From GCA-2746795 sp964643965 (lineage in GTDB: Bacteria; Chloroflexota; Anaerolineae; Promineifilales; Promineifilaceae): a stretch of 36,024 nucleotides of DNA. Of the stretch, positions 8,171 to 16,505 are shown piece after piece; position 1 is the stretch's first letter; every line of letters starts with the position of its first letter. Made by a program: the position numbers and the translations under genes. The stretch covers positions 1 through 36,024 of the forward strand of contig CAZXVH010000043.1 of the NCBI GenBank assembly GCA_964643965.1, written 5' to 3'. Below the pieces are notes generated by a model, which worked only from the letters and a program-made list of their open reading frames with translations, did no database searches and was not told the DNA's origin.

Positions 8171-8932
8171 ATGATAATGCAGCTTTATATTATTCGTCAC
8201 GGTCAATCATACAATAATGCGTTATGGAGCAGAACGGGGTCAGGAAACGGCCGTTTGCCAGACCCTCCGCTCACCGAAATCGGGCAGCAGCAGGCGGTGC
8301 ATTTATCTCGCTACATCGCCGAAGCTGACAGCGCCATCATACCAGATGGGGGCCACAACCCGCATAACCGCTACGGCTACCACCTGACTCACCTCTATTC
8401 CAGCTTGATGCTGCGGGCAGTGCAAACGGGCCATGTGCTGGCAGAGAGCCTCAACATGACGCTGCAAGCCTGGCCCATCATCCATGAATGGGGCGGTATT
8501 TTTGAATATGATCCGGAAAGCGGGGAACCTGTGACGCAAGCTGGCCCCAATCACGCCTTTTTTAGCGAGCGCTTCGCCAATCTGCTCCTGCCGGATGATT
8601 TAGGAGCGGAGGGCTGGTGGGGAAAACGGCCGTTTGAAACAGAATCAGCCACCTACGAACGAGCCAAACAGTTTGTGAGCCAGCTGCTGCAGCGCCACGG
8701 CGACAGCGATGACCGGGTGGGCATCGTCACCCACGGCGGTTTCACCAGCATGATCTTCAGCGTCATCTTCAGCACTCAGGAAATCAACCATTCCCTACGC
8801 CCGGAAGCCACCCGCACCATGCTCGTCAACAACAATACCGCCCTCACCCGCCTGGACATTGAAGATGACCAGATCACCCTTGTCTACCTGAACCGGCTGG
8901 ATCATTTGCCGGCAAACCTCATTACCTGGTAA
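8171..8932 (+). CDS. Histidine phosphatase family protein (phosphoglycerate mutase-like)
   Basis: Member of the histidine phosphatase superfamily, which transfers phosphate through an active-site histidine. The RHG motif is in LYIIRHGQSYNN near the N terminus, and the second catalytic histidine is in IVTHGGFTSM. At 253 aa it is slightly long for the family, with an insertion between the two motifs (around the GAEGWWGKRPFETES region). ATG 8171 follows AAAAGG by 6 nt; ATG 8177 is equally close to the domain. The substrate cannot be assigned; phosphoglycerate mutase activity, alpha-ribazole phosphatase activity or a phosphosugar phosphatase are all possible. It is divergent from the two-component operon. 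Confidence 0.85.
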   Translation: MIMQLYIIRHGQSYNNALWSRTGSGNGRLPDPPLTEIGQQQAVHLSRYIAEADSAIIPDGGHNPHNRYGYHLTHLYSSLMLRAVQTGHVLAESLNMTLQAWPIIHEWGGIFEYDPESGEPVTQAGPNHAFFSERFANLLLPDDLGAEGWWGKRPFETESATYERAKQFVSQLLQRHGDSDDRVGIVTHGGFTSMIFSVIFSTQEINHSLRPEATRTMLVNNNTALTRLDIEDDQITLVYLNRLDHLPANLITW

Positions 8933-8995
8933 GAAATTAGAGATTAGAAATTAGAGATTAGAAATTAGAAATTAGAAAATTAGAGATTAGAGATT
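8932..8995. repeat. Heptanucleotide tandem repeat, AGARATT x9
   Basis: Nine consecutive 7-bp units of AGAAATT or AGAGATT (one unit has 8 bp) starting at the last base of the phosphatase stop codon. It lies in the spacer between that gene and the convergent permease gene. Confidence 0.9.
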
Positions 8996-9010
8996 GGAAG
9001 CTCAACCCAA

Positions 9011-9048
9011 TCCGCAATCCGCAATCCGCAATCCGCAATCCGCAATCC
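9011..9048. repeat. Heptanucleotide tandem repeat, TCCGCAA x5
   Basis: Five perfect TCCGCAA units (9011-9045) plus a partial TCC, ending 2 bp before the permease stop codon. The unit differs from the neighbouring AGARATT array, but the period of 7 is the same. Confidence 0.95.
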
Positions 9049-9050
9049 AC

Positions 9051-10268
9051 CTATTCGTATCGCAGCGCCTCAATCGGCCGCAGGCCGGCCGCGTGCCACG
9101 CCGGATAAATGCCAAAGACCAGCCCCACCCCGGCGGCGAAACCAGTTGCCAGCAAAATTGTGCTCATGTCAACGGCCGTTTCCAGGTCAATTACCTTTCC
9201 GGCCGCCAAGGCCATGAGCCAACCCAGCAAAATACCCAGTAAACCACCCACCAGGCTCAATAAAACAGACTCCATCAAAAACTGCACCAAAATATCCCGG
9301 CGCATAGCTCCCACTGCTTTGCGAATGCCAATTTCTCGGGTGCGCTCCGTCACACTAACTAACATGATATTCATAATACCAATACCACCCACCACCAATG
9401 AAATACCGGCAATCGCCCCTAAAAAGGCCGTCAATGTGCCTGTAATCACATTAAATGTCTCCAGCAAATCAGACTGGCTGATAATGGAAAAATCATCTTC
9501 ATTGGCATAAGTGATGTCATGCTGGTCCCGGATAACTTCCGTAATTTGGTCGATGGCCGCATCCGTCTCATTTTCATTCACCGCCTGCGCCGTAATGCCA
9601 GTAACAGCCTTCTCGCCACTGCGTGTGCGCTCCGTATAGAGGCGGCTGTGGGCGGTGGAAAGGGGCACATAAGCGGCCGTATTCGTATCACTAAAGGCGC
9701 TGCCCGATTTCGCCAAGACGCCCACCACCTCATACCCCACCCCGTTCAAGCGCAGCGTCAGGCCAATGGGATACTCCCCTTCAAATAAATCCTCCGCCAC
9801 ATCGTAGCCCAGCATAACCACCCGGGCGCTGTTATCATAATCCTGCTGCGAAAAGAAGTCCCCGCCCGCCAATTCCTCAATGTTATTCACCGAGAAATAG
9901 TTGGTTGTCACCCCCAAAACTGGTGCGCGCGAGTTGTTACCGCCGTATACCAGCTCTTGCGTCGTTTGGGCCACCGCCGAAACCGCGCTCACCGCCGGCG
10001 CATTATACGGATCAGACAACGCTTCCACATCCGCCAAACTGAGCGCCTGGTAGCCGCCGCTGTTATCATAGTCCGTCACCAGAATGATCAAATTAGTGCC
10101 GATTGATTGAATTTCACCGGTAATCGACTGGTTAACGCCATTGCCAATCGACATCAGGGCGATTACGGCCGCTACGCCAATAATCACGCCTAACATCGTC
10201 AGCACAGAACGCAATTTATTCGCCAACAAGCTGTCTAGCGCTGTGAAAAAACTTTCACTTAAGTCCAT
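9051..10268 (-). CDS. MacB-type ABC transporter permease
   Basis: Membrane component of a MacB/FtsX-type (type VII) ABC exporter, 405 aa. One N-terminal helix (LRSVLTMLGVIIGVAAVIALMSIG) is followed by a large extracytoplasmic MacB periplasmic core-type domain (about residues 45-280). Three C-terminal helices carry the FtsX motif, including GIGIMNIMLVSVTERTREIG and IRKAVGAMRRDILVQF. These proteins transmit ATP hydrolysis mechanically to the outside rather than passing substrate through the membrane. It is the last gene of the four-gene minus-strand operon, 11 nt after the ATPase. No TolC-like gene is near, in line with a monoderm envelope. Substrate unknown: peptides, macrolides or lipids are possible. 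Confidence 0.92.
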   Translation of the reverse strand: MDLSESFFTALDSLLANKLRSVLTMLGVIIGVAAVIALMSIGNGVNQSITGEIQSIGTNLIILVTDYDNSGGYQALSLADVEALSDPYNAPAVSAVSAVAQTTQELVYGGNNSRAPVLGVTTNYFSVNNIEELAGGDFFSQQDYDNSARVVMLGYDVAEDLFEGEYPIGLTLRLNGVGYEVVGVLAKSGSAFSDTNTAAYVPLSTAHSRLYTERTRSGEKAVTGITAQAVNENETDAAIDQITEVIRDQHDITYANEDDFSIISQSDLLETFNVITGTLTAFLGAIAGISLVVGGIGIMNIMLVSVTERTREIGIRKAVGAMRRDILVQFLMESVLLSLVGGLLGILLGWLMALAAGKVIDLETAVDMSTILLATGFAAGVGLVFGIYPAWHAAGLRPIEALRYE

Positions 10269-10279
10269 GGTTATCTTCC

Positions 10280-10951
10280 TTACTCATCCTGGATGAGGCC
10301 GTCTCGAATCCAAATGGTGCGTTCCGCATGGGCTGCAATTTCCGGATCATGGGTGATCATGATGATGGTGATGCCCTTTTCCTCATGCAGCTTTTGAAAA
10401 ATGCCCAAAATCTCTTCGCCGGTAACAGTGTCCAGGGCGCCGGTTGGCTCATCGGCCAAAATGATATTGGGATCATTAGCTAAGGCCCGGGCGATAGCCA
10501 CCCGCTGCTGCTGCCCCCCGGAAAGCTCATCCGGTTTGTGGTCCATGCGGTCGCTTAAGCCCACCAACTCCAGGGCGTCCTTGGCCCGCTTGCTGCGCTC
10601 TCCGCGGGTATAACCGCCATACATCAGGGGCAGCCCCACTTGCTTCAGAGCAGTGGTACGCGGCAGCAAATTGAACTGCTGAAACACGAAGCCAATGCGT
10701 TTATTACGAATGCGAGAGCGTTCATCAGGACTCATATCACTGACATCGACGCTATCCAGCTTGTAGATGCCGCCGCTGGGTATATCCAGGCAGCCCAACA
10801 TGTTCATCAGCGTACTTTTACCAGAGCCGGACGGCCCCATGACGGCCACAAATTCGCCTTCAGCAATTTCTAGATCCACCCCACGCAGGGCATGGACGAC
10901 TTGCGTGCCCATTTCGTAGGTTTTGGTTAGATTCTTCATTTCAATCATCAT
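10280..10951 (-). CDS. ABC transporter ATP-binding protein (MacB/LolD type)
   Basis: ATPase subunit of the MacB-like exporter, 223 aa, a single nucleotide-binding domain with all motifs: Walker A GPSGSGKST, Q-loop FVFQQFNLLPRTTA, signature LSGGQQQRVAIARAL, Walker B IILADEPTGALD and H-loop MITHDPEIA. In E. coli MacB this domain is fused to the permease; here the two are separate genes, as in most Gram-positive and Chloroflexota systems. The start has two adjacent ATGs (10951 and 10948), preceded by GAGGTAAGGA at about 10 nt. It follows the second adaptor gene and precedes the permease. Confidence 0.95.
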   Translation of the reverse strand: MMIEMKNLTKTYEMGTQVVHALRGVDLEIAEGEFVAVMGPSGSGKSTLMNMLGCLDIPSGGIYKLDSVDVSDMSPDERSRIRNKRIGFVFQQFNLLPRTTALKQVGLPLMYGGYTRGERSKRAKDALELVGLSDRMDHKPDELSGGQQQRVAIARALANDPNIILADEPTGALDTVTGEEILGIFQKLHEEKGITIIMITHDPEIAAHAERTIWIRDGLIQDE

Positions 10952-11007
10952 CGTAAATATATCCTTACCTCTAAAAGCCCAGCTTCTTGGAGAAGTTGAA
11001 CTTTTTA

Positions 11008-12726
11008 TTAGCCACCGAACGGGCCGCCGCCATCTCTGAGTGGACCGCCTCCGCCATCCGTGGGAGGGCCAAATCGGGAGCGGGGGGCGATATTGCCCAC
11101 CAGCAGTTCATCCCCCTCAGCTAAACCAGTTAATATCTGGGTGTTGGCGCCATCCCGCCGCCCAATGGTGATAAAAACCTCTTCATAGGTTTGCTTGCCA
11201 TTGGCGTCTATGATGGCTCTGTTCACGGAGAAGACGCCCTTATTGCGGTCCACGTTGATGGCCTCGTTGGGAACCAGCAGCACATTCTCAAAGCTGTCGG
11301 TGAGCAGGTGGGCGTTGGCGGTCATGCCCACCCGCACGGGCAGCTCCGTTTCGCCCAGGCTCAGGAAAACTTCGTAGCTCACTACGCCGCCGGTATTTTG
11401 AATGGCGCGGGGAGAGATGGAGACCACACGGCCGTTTATTTCCACATCAGGCCACGATTCCAGGGTAATGGCGGCAGGCTGGTCGGGAGCGATGTCGCCG
11501 ATATCTACCTCATCCACCGCCAACCGTACTTCCAGGCTGTTGTTATCCACAATTTCCAGGAGAATACCGCTGGTTGCTTCCCCCACATTGGCGTAAACGG
11601 CCGTTATCACCCCCGTAAATGGGGCCACCAACGTCGCATCCGCCAGATCATCTTCCGCTTTTTGCAGCGAAATGCGAGCCTGCGCCACCGCAATTTCCGC
11701 CATCATGCGCTGCGCTGCCGAAGGGCCATTTAACAATGCTTCCAGACTCGACTGCGCCTGCGCCAGGTTCGCTTCTGCCCCGGCAATCTGCGCCGCCGAT
11801 GCGCCCTTCAACAACAGATCATGGTTAGCCTGCGCCGCGGCCAGGTTGGCGCTGGCGGCGGCCACACTGGCCTGGGCAATGGAGACGGCATTGGTATCTG
11901 GCCCGGAGAGCAGCGCATTTAACTTGGCCTGCGCTGCGGCCGCATTGGCATTGGCCGTTTCCAGACTGTAGCGCGTCTGCTCCTCAGGATTGCCCAAACC
12001 GGGGCAAATATTAAAGCTAGAGCCATCAGGCAAATTCACATCAAAACATTCAAGCAGCTGGTCATACAGCTCTTGGGTAGACTCTTGCTGGCTCAACGCC
12101 CCGATCAGTTCCGCCTGGGCTGACGCCACCGCCGCTTCACTGGCCCCGCTTTGCGCCAATTGCAGTTGTTCAGACGCCGCCCAGACATTGGCCTGCGCCG
12201 CCCGTACATTGGCGTCCGAAGCGGCAATATCGGCTTCACGCGGGCCGGCCCGCATCTCATCTAGCTGCGCCTGAGCGCTGGTCACGGCCGCTTGCAGGGC
12301 TGCCACATTGCTGGCGGGGGGCGGAGCCGTTAAACTAGCCAGGTTCGCTTCCTGGATGAGCATAGATTGGCGGGCATTTTCCACCGCTCGTTCCAGGTCT
12401 GTGCTGTCCAGTTTGAGCAGCGGCTCGTCTTCAGCTACTTCATCGCCTACGCTTACATAGATTTCGCTCACATCGCCCGACACAGGCAGCGCCAGACGCG
12501 CTTTGCGCTGCGCCTGCACCTGTCCACTGGCGGCGGCGTTGGCCGCTAAATCACCAATGAAGGCTGTGACCGTTTGCCCGGTAGTGGCCGCCGCATTGCC
12601 CGCACCAGCCGCCAGTGGATTGCCAAACAACATTGATCCCACCACGGCTATCAAAGCAATCAGGGCGATGACGCCGCCCCCTAGCCATATCCATTTTTTG
12701 CGATTTTTTGTTTTATTTTCGTTCAT
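11008..12726 (-). CDS. HlyD/MacA-like membrane fusion protein, second adaptor
   Basis: Periplasmic-adaptor-type protein of 572 aa anchored by one N-terminal helix (WIWLGGGVIALIALIAVVGS). A barrel-sandwich (lipoyl-like) half follows (ASGQVQAQRKARLALPVSG). A very long alpha-helical hairpin, about residues 115-355, is rich in Ala/Gln and carries repeated LL-x-GP-x3-QIA-type segments. The second lipoyl half is DATLVAPFTGVITAVYANVG, then beta-barrel and membrane-proximal domains. It ends in a glycine-rich tail (DGGGGPLRDGGGPFGG). A 37-residue insertion with two cysteines (ECFDVNLPDGSSFNICPG) in the hairpin is absent from its paralogue upstream. Its ATG overlaps the stop of that paralogue (TAATG) and has GGAGAAT as ribosome site, so the two adaptors are translationally coupled. 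Confidence 0.9.
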   Translation of the reverse strand: MNENKTKNRKKWIWLGGGVIALIALIAVVGSMLFGNPLAAGAGNAAATTGQTVTAFIGDLAANAAASGQVQAQRKARLALPVSGDVSEIYVSVGDEVAEDEPLLKLDSTDLERAVENARQSMLIQEANLASLTAPPPASNVAALQAAVTSAQAQLDEMRAGPREADIAASDANVRAAQANVWAASEQLQLAQSGASEAAVASAQAELIGALSQQESTQELYDQLLECFDVNLPDGSSFNICPGLGNPEEQTRYSLETANANAAAAQAKLNALLSGPDTNAVSIAQASVAAASANLAAAQANHDLLLKGASAAQIAGAEANLAQAQSSLEALLNGPSAAQRMMAEIAVAQARISLQKAEDDLADATLVAPFTGVITAVYANVGEATSGILLEIVDNNSLEVRLAVDEVDIGDIAPDQPAAITLESWPDVEINGRVVSISPRAIQNTGGVVSYEVFLSLGETELPVRVGMTANAHLLTDSFENVLLVPNEAINVDRNKGVFSVNRAIIDANGKQTYEEVFITIGRRDGANTQILTGLAEGDELLVGNIAPRSRFGPPTDGGGGPLRDGGGPFGG

Positions 12727-14321
12727 TATTCTCCTCTAGGAGGCCCCATAAAGAGGTCGGCGCGGGGGGCTTCGTTTCCGATAACCAGCTGATCGCCCAC
12801 TTGCAAACCGCTGGTGACTTCTGTGTTTTGGTTGTCACGCAGGCCGATGGTGATGGGTATCTGCCGCACTTCGCCGTTTACCAGTAAGTTCACCGTAAAA
12901 ATGCCCTTACTGCGATCCACGTTGATGGCCCGATTGGGAACCAGCAATACGTCTGACTTTTCCGCGGTAATCAAATCGGCGTTGGCGGTCATGCCCACCA
13001 GGATGGGCAGATCGCTTTCTGTTAGCGCCAGACGCACTTCGTAAACGACAAGAGAAGTGCCGGGCACGGTTTTAGCGCCGGGGGCGATGGTGGTGATTTC
13101 GCTTTCAATTACCACATCAGGCCAGGTTTCCAACGTGACGACGGCCGGCTGACCCACTTGCAAGCTGCCAATATCCACTTCATCCACTTCCAGGATAACT
13201 TCTAAACTGGCGTTATCCACCATTTCAATGACCGGGCCGCTGGCAAACTCGCCTTCACTGAAGTTAACGGCCGTTATCACGCCAGCAAACGGGGCAGTAA
13301 GGGTCATCCTGGCCAGGGCGTCTTGGGCGTCGGCCAGGTTGAGTTCGGCCTGGGCCACTTCGGCTTCGGCGGCGGCGATTTGGCTGTCGGTGGCGCCGTT
13401 TAGCAGCGTATCCAGGTTGGCCTGCGCCTGCGCCAACTGCACTTCTACGCCGGCTATTTGCGCGGCAGTGGGGGCGGCCGTTAACTTGTCAAAATTGGCG
13501 GCGGCGGCGTCTCGTTGGGCAGAAACGGCCGTTAATCCGGCCTGAGCGCTGCCCAACTGATTGCTGTCTGGCCCAGCCAGTAAATTATCCAGGGCGGCCT
13601 GGGCCGAGGCCACTTGCTCCCGCGCCTGGGCCAGGGCTGCGTTGGCCGTATAGTCATCCGGGTCGGGATTGCGCGTATATTGAATTTCCACGCTTTTGAG
13701 ATTGGCTTCCGCCGCTGCTAAACCAGCTTCGGCGGCGGCGATGTCGGCCGGTTTGATGGCATTTTGCACCTGCCCCAACTGCGCCGAAGAAGACCAGACA
13801 TTGGCGTCGGCGGCGCGTAAATTGGCCTCTTGGGCGGCAATTTCTTCTGGCGTCGGCCCGCTTAACAAATCATCCAGGGTGGCCTGGGCGCTGAGAACGG
13901 CCGTTTCGGCAGCAGCAATCTCAGCGGCGGTTGGCGGTTCCAACAACTCAGCCAGGCTGGCCTCTTTCAGTAAAAGCGTTTGTTCAGCAATGGCCACAGT
14001 GATGGCCAGGTTGGCCCCATCCAGTTGCAGCAGCGTCTCGCCCGCCGCCACTTGATCCCCCACGCGCACCATCACTGCCTCCACCAGGGCCGGCACAACC
14101 GCCGACAAACTGGCTTCATGGCGAGGCAGCACCGTGCCGCTGGCCGTCGCCTGCGCCGACAAGTCGCCCCGCAAAACGGTAGCTATTTCCTGCTCAGACT
14201 GTGCGGCCTGCGCCTGCTGCTGGCGAGTTCTCACCACAAAAAAGACGCCTATAAGCAGCGCCCCTACCACTACCAGGCCAATCAAGCCCATGGTGCGTTT
14301 ACGCCTGTTCTTTTTTCCCAT
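12726..14321 (-). CDS. HlyD/MacA-like membrane fusion protein, first adaptor
   Basis: First gene of the exporter operon, 531 aa, with a basic start (MGKKNRRKR) and one membrane helix (GLIGLVVVGALLIGVFFVV). The lipoyl halves are ATASGTVLPRHEASLSAVVP and LTAPFAGVITAVNFSEG. Between them lies a long Ala-rich coiled hairpin with repeated segments such as LDDLLSGPTPEEIAA, LDNLLAGPDSNQLGS and LDTLLNGATDSQIAA, apparently an expanded internal repeat of about 35-60 residues. Beta-barrel and C-terminal domains follow (RQIPITIGLRDNQNTEVTSG). It is a clear paralogue of the next gene, so the transporter may use a mixed adaptor ring. ATG 14321 is the obvious start. A palindrome in the promoter region (14491-14511) is a candidate operator. 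Confidence 0.9.
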   Translation of the reverse strand: MGKKNRRKRTMGLIGLVVVGALLIGVFFVVRTRQQQAQAAQSEQEIATVLRGDLSAQATASGTVLPRHEASLSAVVPALVEAVMVRVGDQVAAGETLLQLDGANLAITVAIAEQTLLLKEASLAELLEPPTAAEIAAAETAVLSAQATLDDLLSGPTPEEIAAQEANLRAADANVWSSSAQLGQVQNAIKPADIAAAEAGLAAAEANLKSVEIQYTRNPDPDDYTANAALAQAREQVASAQAALDNLLAGPDSNQLGSAQAGLTAVSAQRDAAAANFDKLTAAPTAAQIAGVEVQLAQAQANLDTLLNGATDSQIAAAEAEVAQAELNLADAQDALARMTLTAPFAGVITAVNFSEGEFASGPVIEMVDNASLEVILEVDEVDIGSLQVGQPAVVTLETWPDVVIESEITTIAPGAKTVPGTSLVVYEVRLALTESDLPILVGMTANADLITAEKSDVLLVPNRAINVDRSKGIFTVNLLVNGEVRQIPITIGLRDNQNTEVTSGLQVGDQLVIGNEAPRADLFMGPPRGE

Positions 14322-14490
14322 GCAAAGACTCCTTCATCCATAGGAGCGCGGACGTCTCGCCCGCCTTTGGCCCTCTGGAAGACGGCGCTCCATTTTCATT
14401 GAATAGCACACCAAAAAACCGGCCGTTTTGCGCCGGGTTCCTGATATTATCTAATTTTGTTCAAGCTTTCTGGAATATTTTACGGGGGAA

Positions 14491-14511
14491 TTCTGCAAAA
14501 GTTGTGCAGAA
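14491..14511. promoter_or_regulatory. Candidate operator palindrome upstream of the exporter operon
   Basis: Perfect inverted repeat TTCTGCA-N7-TGCAGAA, 21 bp, about 170 bp upstream of the first adaptor gene. The size and symmetry suit a dimeric regulator. The rest of the 14322-14559 spacer holds no gene; one degenerate copy of the CGGCCGTT palindrome is present near 14422. Confidence 0.35.
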
Positions 14512-14553
14512 ATCATTGATATTTCATGTAATTTACAGGTAACTGTACAGGCA

Positions 14554-14598
14554 GGTTCCCTGAGCCTGTCGAAGGGAACCGGGCTTCGACAGGCTCAG
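14554..14598. repeat. REP-like inverted repeat over the glycosyltransferase stop codon
   Basis: Arms CTGAGCCTGTCGAAG (14560-14574) and CTTCGACAGGCTCAG (14584-14598) are perfectly complementary. A shorter alternative stem GGTTCCC / GGGAACC (14554-14560, 14574-14580) shares the left arm. The right arm runs through the TGA stop codon of the GT2 gene. From general knowledge, this CCTGAGCCTGTCGAAG-type element recurs as an intergenic palindrome in many genomes. It could act as a terminator or mRNA end stabiliser. Confidence 0.65.
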
Positions 14599-15563
14599 CC
14601 CTCGTCTACCGAGACAGTTGTATTTTCTTTCTCAAAACCCCATTGTTCAGAGATCAGGTATAACGGCCGTCCTTTCACCTCATCATAAATACGGCCCAGA
14701 TATTCGCCAATAATGCCCAGGCTGATCAACTGCACCCCACCCAAAAACAGCACCACCACCAACGTGGTAGCCTGTCCCGTCAACTCATGCGGCGCAAATA
14801 GACGCAAGAGAATGACCGCCAAGATCGCCAGCGAACTAAGGCCGGCGATAAAAAAGCCAAGATAGGTGGCTAACTGCAAAGGCACATAAGAAAAACTGGT
14901 GATGGCATTCATGGCAAAACGAAACATGCGGCGAACTGAACTGTATTTGGCTTCGCCGGCAAAACGAGGTTCCCGCTTAAAGAAAACGCCGGTCTGCTTA
15001 AAACCGACCCAGGGAACCATGCCCCGCAAGAAACGGTTGCGTTCGCGCATTTCGCCTAAAGCATCGACTACGCGCCTGTCCATCAAGCGGAAATCGCCGG
15101 TATCCAGCGGGATGTTGACGCTGGTAATGCGATGAATGAGACGATAGAACATTTTAGCCGTGACCAGTTTGAACCAGGTCTCCCCTTCTCGTTCACTGCG
15201 AACGCCATAAACCACATCGAACCCTTCCCGCCATTTGGCAATCATCTCCAGAATCACTTCCGGCGGATCTTGTAAGTCGGCGTCGGTTAACACCACGGCA
15301 TCGCCAGACGAGTAATCTAAACCGGCTGTCACCGCTTCCTGGAAACCGAAGTTCCGGGAAAAGCTGACGCCTTTGACGCGCTCATCTTTTTCATGCAGGG
15401 CGGCAATGATAGCCGCCGAACGGTCCCGGCTGCCATCATCGACCAGGATCAGCTCCCATGGCTCACTCAAGGTATCCATCACGGCGGAGATACGTTTGTA
15501 TAGTTCAGGTAAAACGGGTTCTTCGTTAAAAACGGGCGCAATAATTGTAAATTTTGGTTTCAT
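14595..15563 (-). CDS. Family 2 glycosyltransferase, DPM1/GtrB-like, with two C-terminal membrane helices
   Basis: A membrane-anchored GT2 enzyme of 322 aa that likely moves a sugar from a nucleotide donor to a polyprenyl phosphate. The catalytic domain opens with FTIIAPVFNEEPVLPELYKR. It has the ELILVDDGSRDRSAAI motif, the DADLQDPPEVI metal-binding region and the DTGDFRLMDRRVVDAL stretch typical of the DPM1/GtrB/ArnC group. Two C-terminal helices follow (LATYLGFFIAGLSSLAILAVI and ATTLVVVLFLGGVQLISLGI), then LGRIYDEVKGRPLYLI, a common ending in this group. ATG 15563 is chosen because the frame upstream has no homology-like sequence. The lipid-linked sugar made is unknown. Confidence 0.92.
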   Translation of the reverse strand: MKPKFTIIAPVFNEEPVLPELYKRISAVMDTLSEPWELILVDDGSRDRSAAIIAALHEKDERVKGVSFSRNFGFQEAVTAGLDYSSGDAVVLTDADLQDPPEVILEMIAKWREGFDVVYGVRSEREGETWFKLVTAKMFYRLIHRITSVNIPLDTGDFRLMDRRVVDALGEMRERNRFLRGMVPWVGFKQTGVFFKREPRFAGEAKYSSVRRMFRFAMNAITSFSYVPLQLATYLGFFIAGLSSLAILAVILLRLFAPHELTGQATTLVVVLFLGGVQLISLGIIGEYLGRIYDEVKGRPLYLISEQWGFEKENTTVSVDEG

Positions 15564-15709
15564 GGATACGTGTTGGTTCCTTTGTGCGAAAACTGTTTGC
15601 GGGTGGCGGGTTAAAGGTTGCGGAGTTACAGGGTAACAAGATACTTTGCCACCGGTCACTAAGCTCATCGAAGCGCCACTTGCTACCTTTTATACACTGA
15701 AACGGTCAA

Positions 15710-16501
15710 CTATGCCCACTCTATCGTGGCAATGAGGCCCACATGATCTGAGGGATAAAGAAAGGGATCGTCTTCACTGGCCTGGCAGCAAAATAGAGCG
15801 GCTTTTTTCACCTTCACCGCTTTAGAGACAAAAATATAATCCAGGCAGACAGCGCTCATTTGTGTAGTCATCTCTTCCTGATTGTCCTGGTTCAGGCGGA
15901 GCGCTGTGGGAAAGGTGGCGTATGGCTCCCGGCCGTACTTCGCCTCATAGGCAGAGCGATAACCTTGTTTCATAAATTGGATAGCCGGGCCATCTGGCGT
16001 TTCATTGAAATCACCGGCTATGACTTGCAAGCTGTTTTTGACAGGATTGTTGAGCCAGCCAGTGAGGCGCATGGTTTGTTCTTTACGCGCTTCTTTGTCT
16101 GGGGCTTCATGGTGCAAGTGGACAGCCACAAAATCCAGGGTGTGGTTAGAGGGCAGGGCCACATTGATGCGCAAGGCCACCCGCCCGCCATAACCCAGGT
16201 TGATGACATCTTTGTAACGCACCGGCGCTTTTGTCAGGATGCCGATGCCTTCATAGTAGCCCTTGATGAGATGGCGTTTTCGGGCCAGCACCAGGCGGTA
16301 AGGGGATCTCTCCGTTTGTTTCAGACGAATGTTGATCTGGTTGCGCAGCCAGTGGCCCTGGCGAATGGGGAAATACACTTCTTGTAAGCTGATCAGGTCG
16401 GGTTCGGTATCGACGATCTGGCTGACCAGGAGATGGCGTCTCTCGCGCCAGCGATCTGCGGCTTGGCGCAGATTGATGGTAGCGACGGTGAGGCTGTTCA
16501 T
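15710..16501 (-). CDS. Endonuclease/exonuclease/phosphatase (EEP) family hydrolase
   Basis: A 263-aa metal-dependent phosphohydrolase of the DNase I-like fold. Signatures: an N-terminal VATINLRQAADRW with the metal-binding Asn, the catalytic Glu in LISLQEVYF, VAVHLHHEA, the Asp/Asn pair in GDFNETPDGP and the final SDHVGLIATIEW. There is no signal peptide. Members of this fold act on nucleic acids, inositol phosphates or sphingomyelin, and nothing here selects among them. It begins 4 nt after the end of the upstream glycosidase gene, so the two are cotranscribed, which may hint at a sugar- or phospho-sugar-related role. Confidence 0.85.
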   Translation of the reverse strand: MNSLTVATINLRQAADRWRERRHLLVSQIVDTEPDLISLQEVYFPIRQGHWLRNQINIRLKQTERSPYRLVLARKRHLIKGYYEGIGILTKAPVRYKDVINLGYGGRVALRINVALPSNHTLDFVAVHLHHEAPDKEARKEQTMRLTGWLNNPVKNSLQVIAGDFNETPDGPAIQFMKQGYRSAYEAKYGREPYATFPTALRLNQDNQEEMTTQMSAVCLDYIFVSKAVKVKKAALFCCQASEDDPFLYPSDHVGLIATIEWA

Positions 16502-16505
16502 GTTT

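Noticed and set aside
7438..8217. Long plus-strand frame opposite the response regulator gene
   Set aside because: No ribosome site or domain; the minus strand encodes an intact OmpR-type regulator.
9011..9048. CRISPR-like repeat array
   Set aside because: Period is 7 bp with no spacers; it is a simple heptanucleotide microsatellite.
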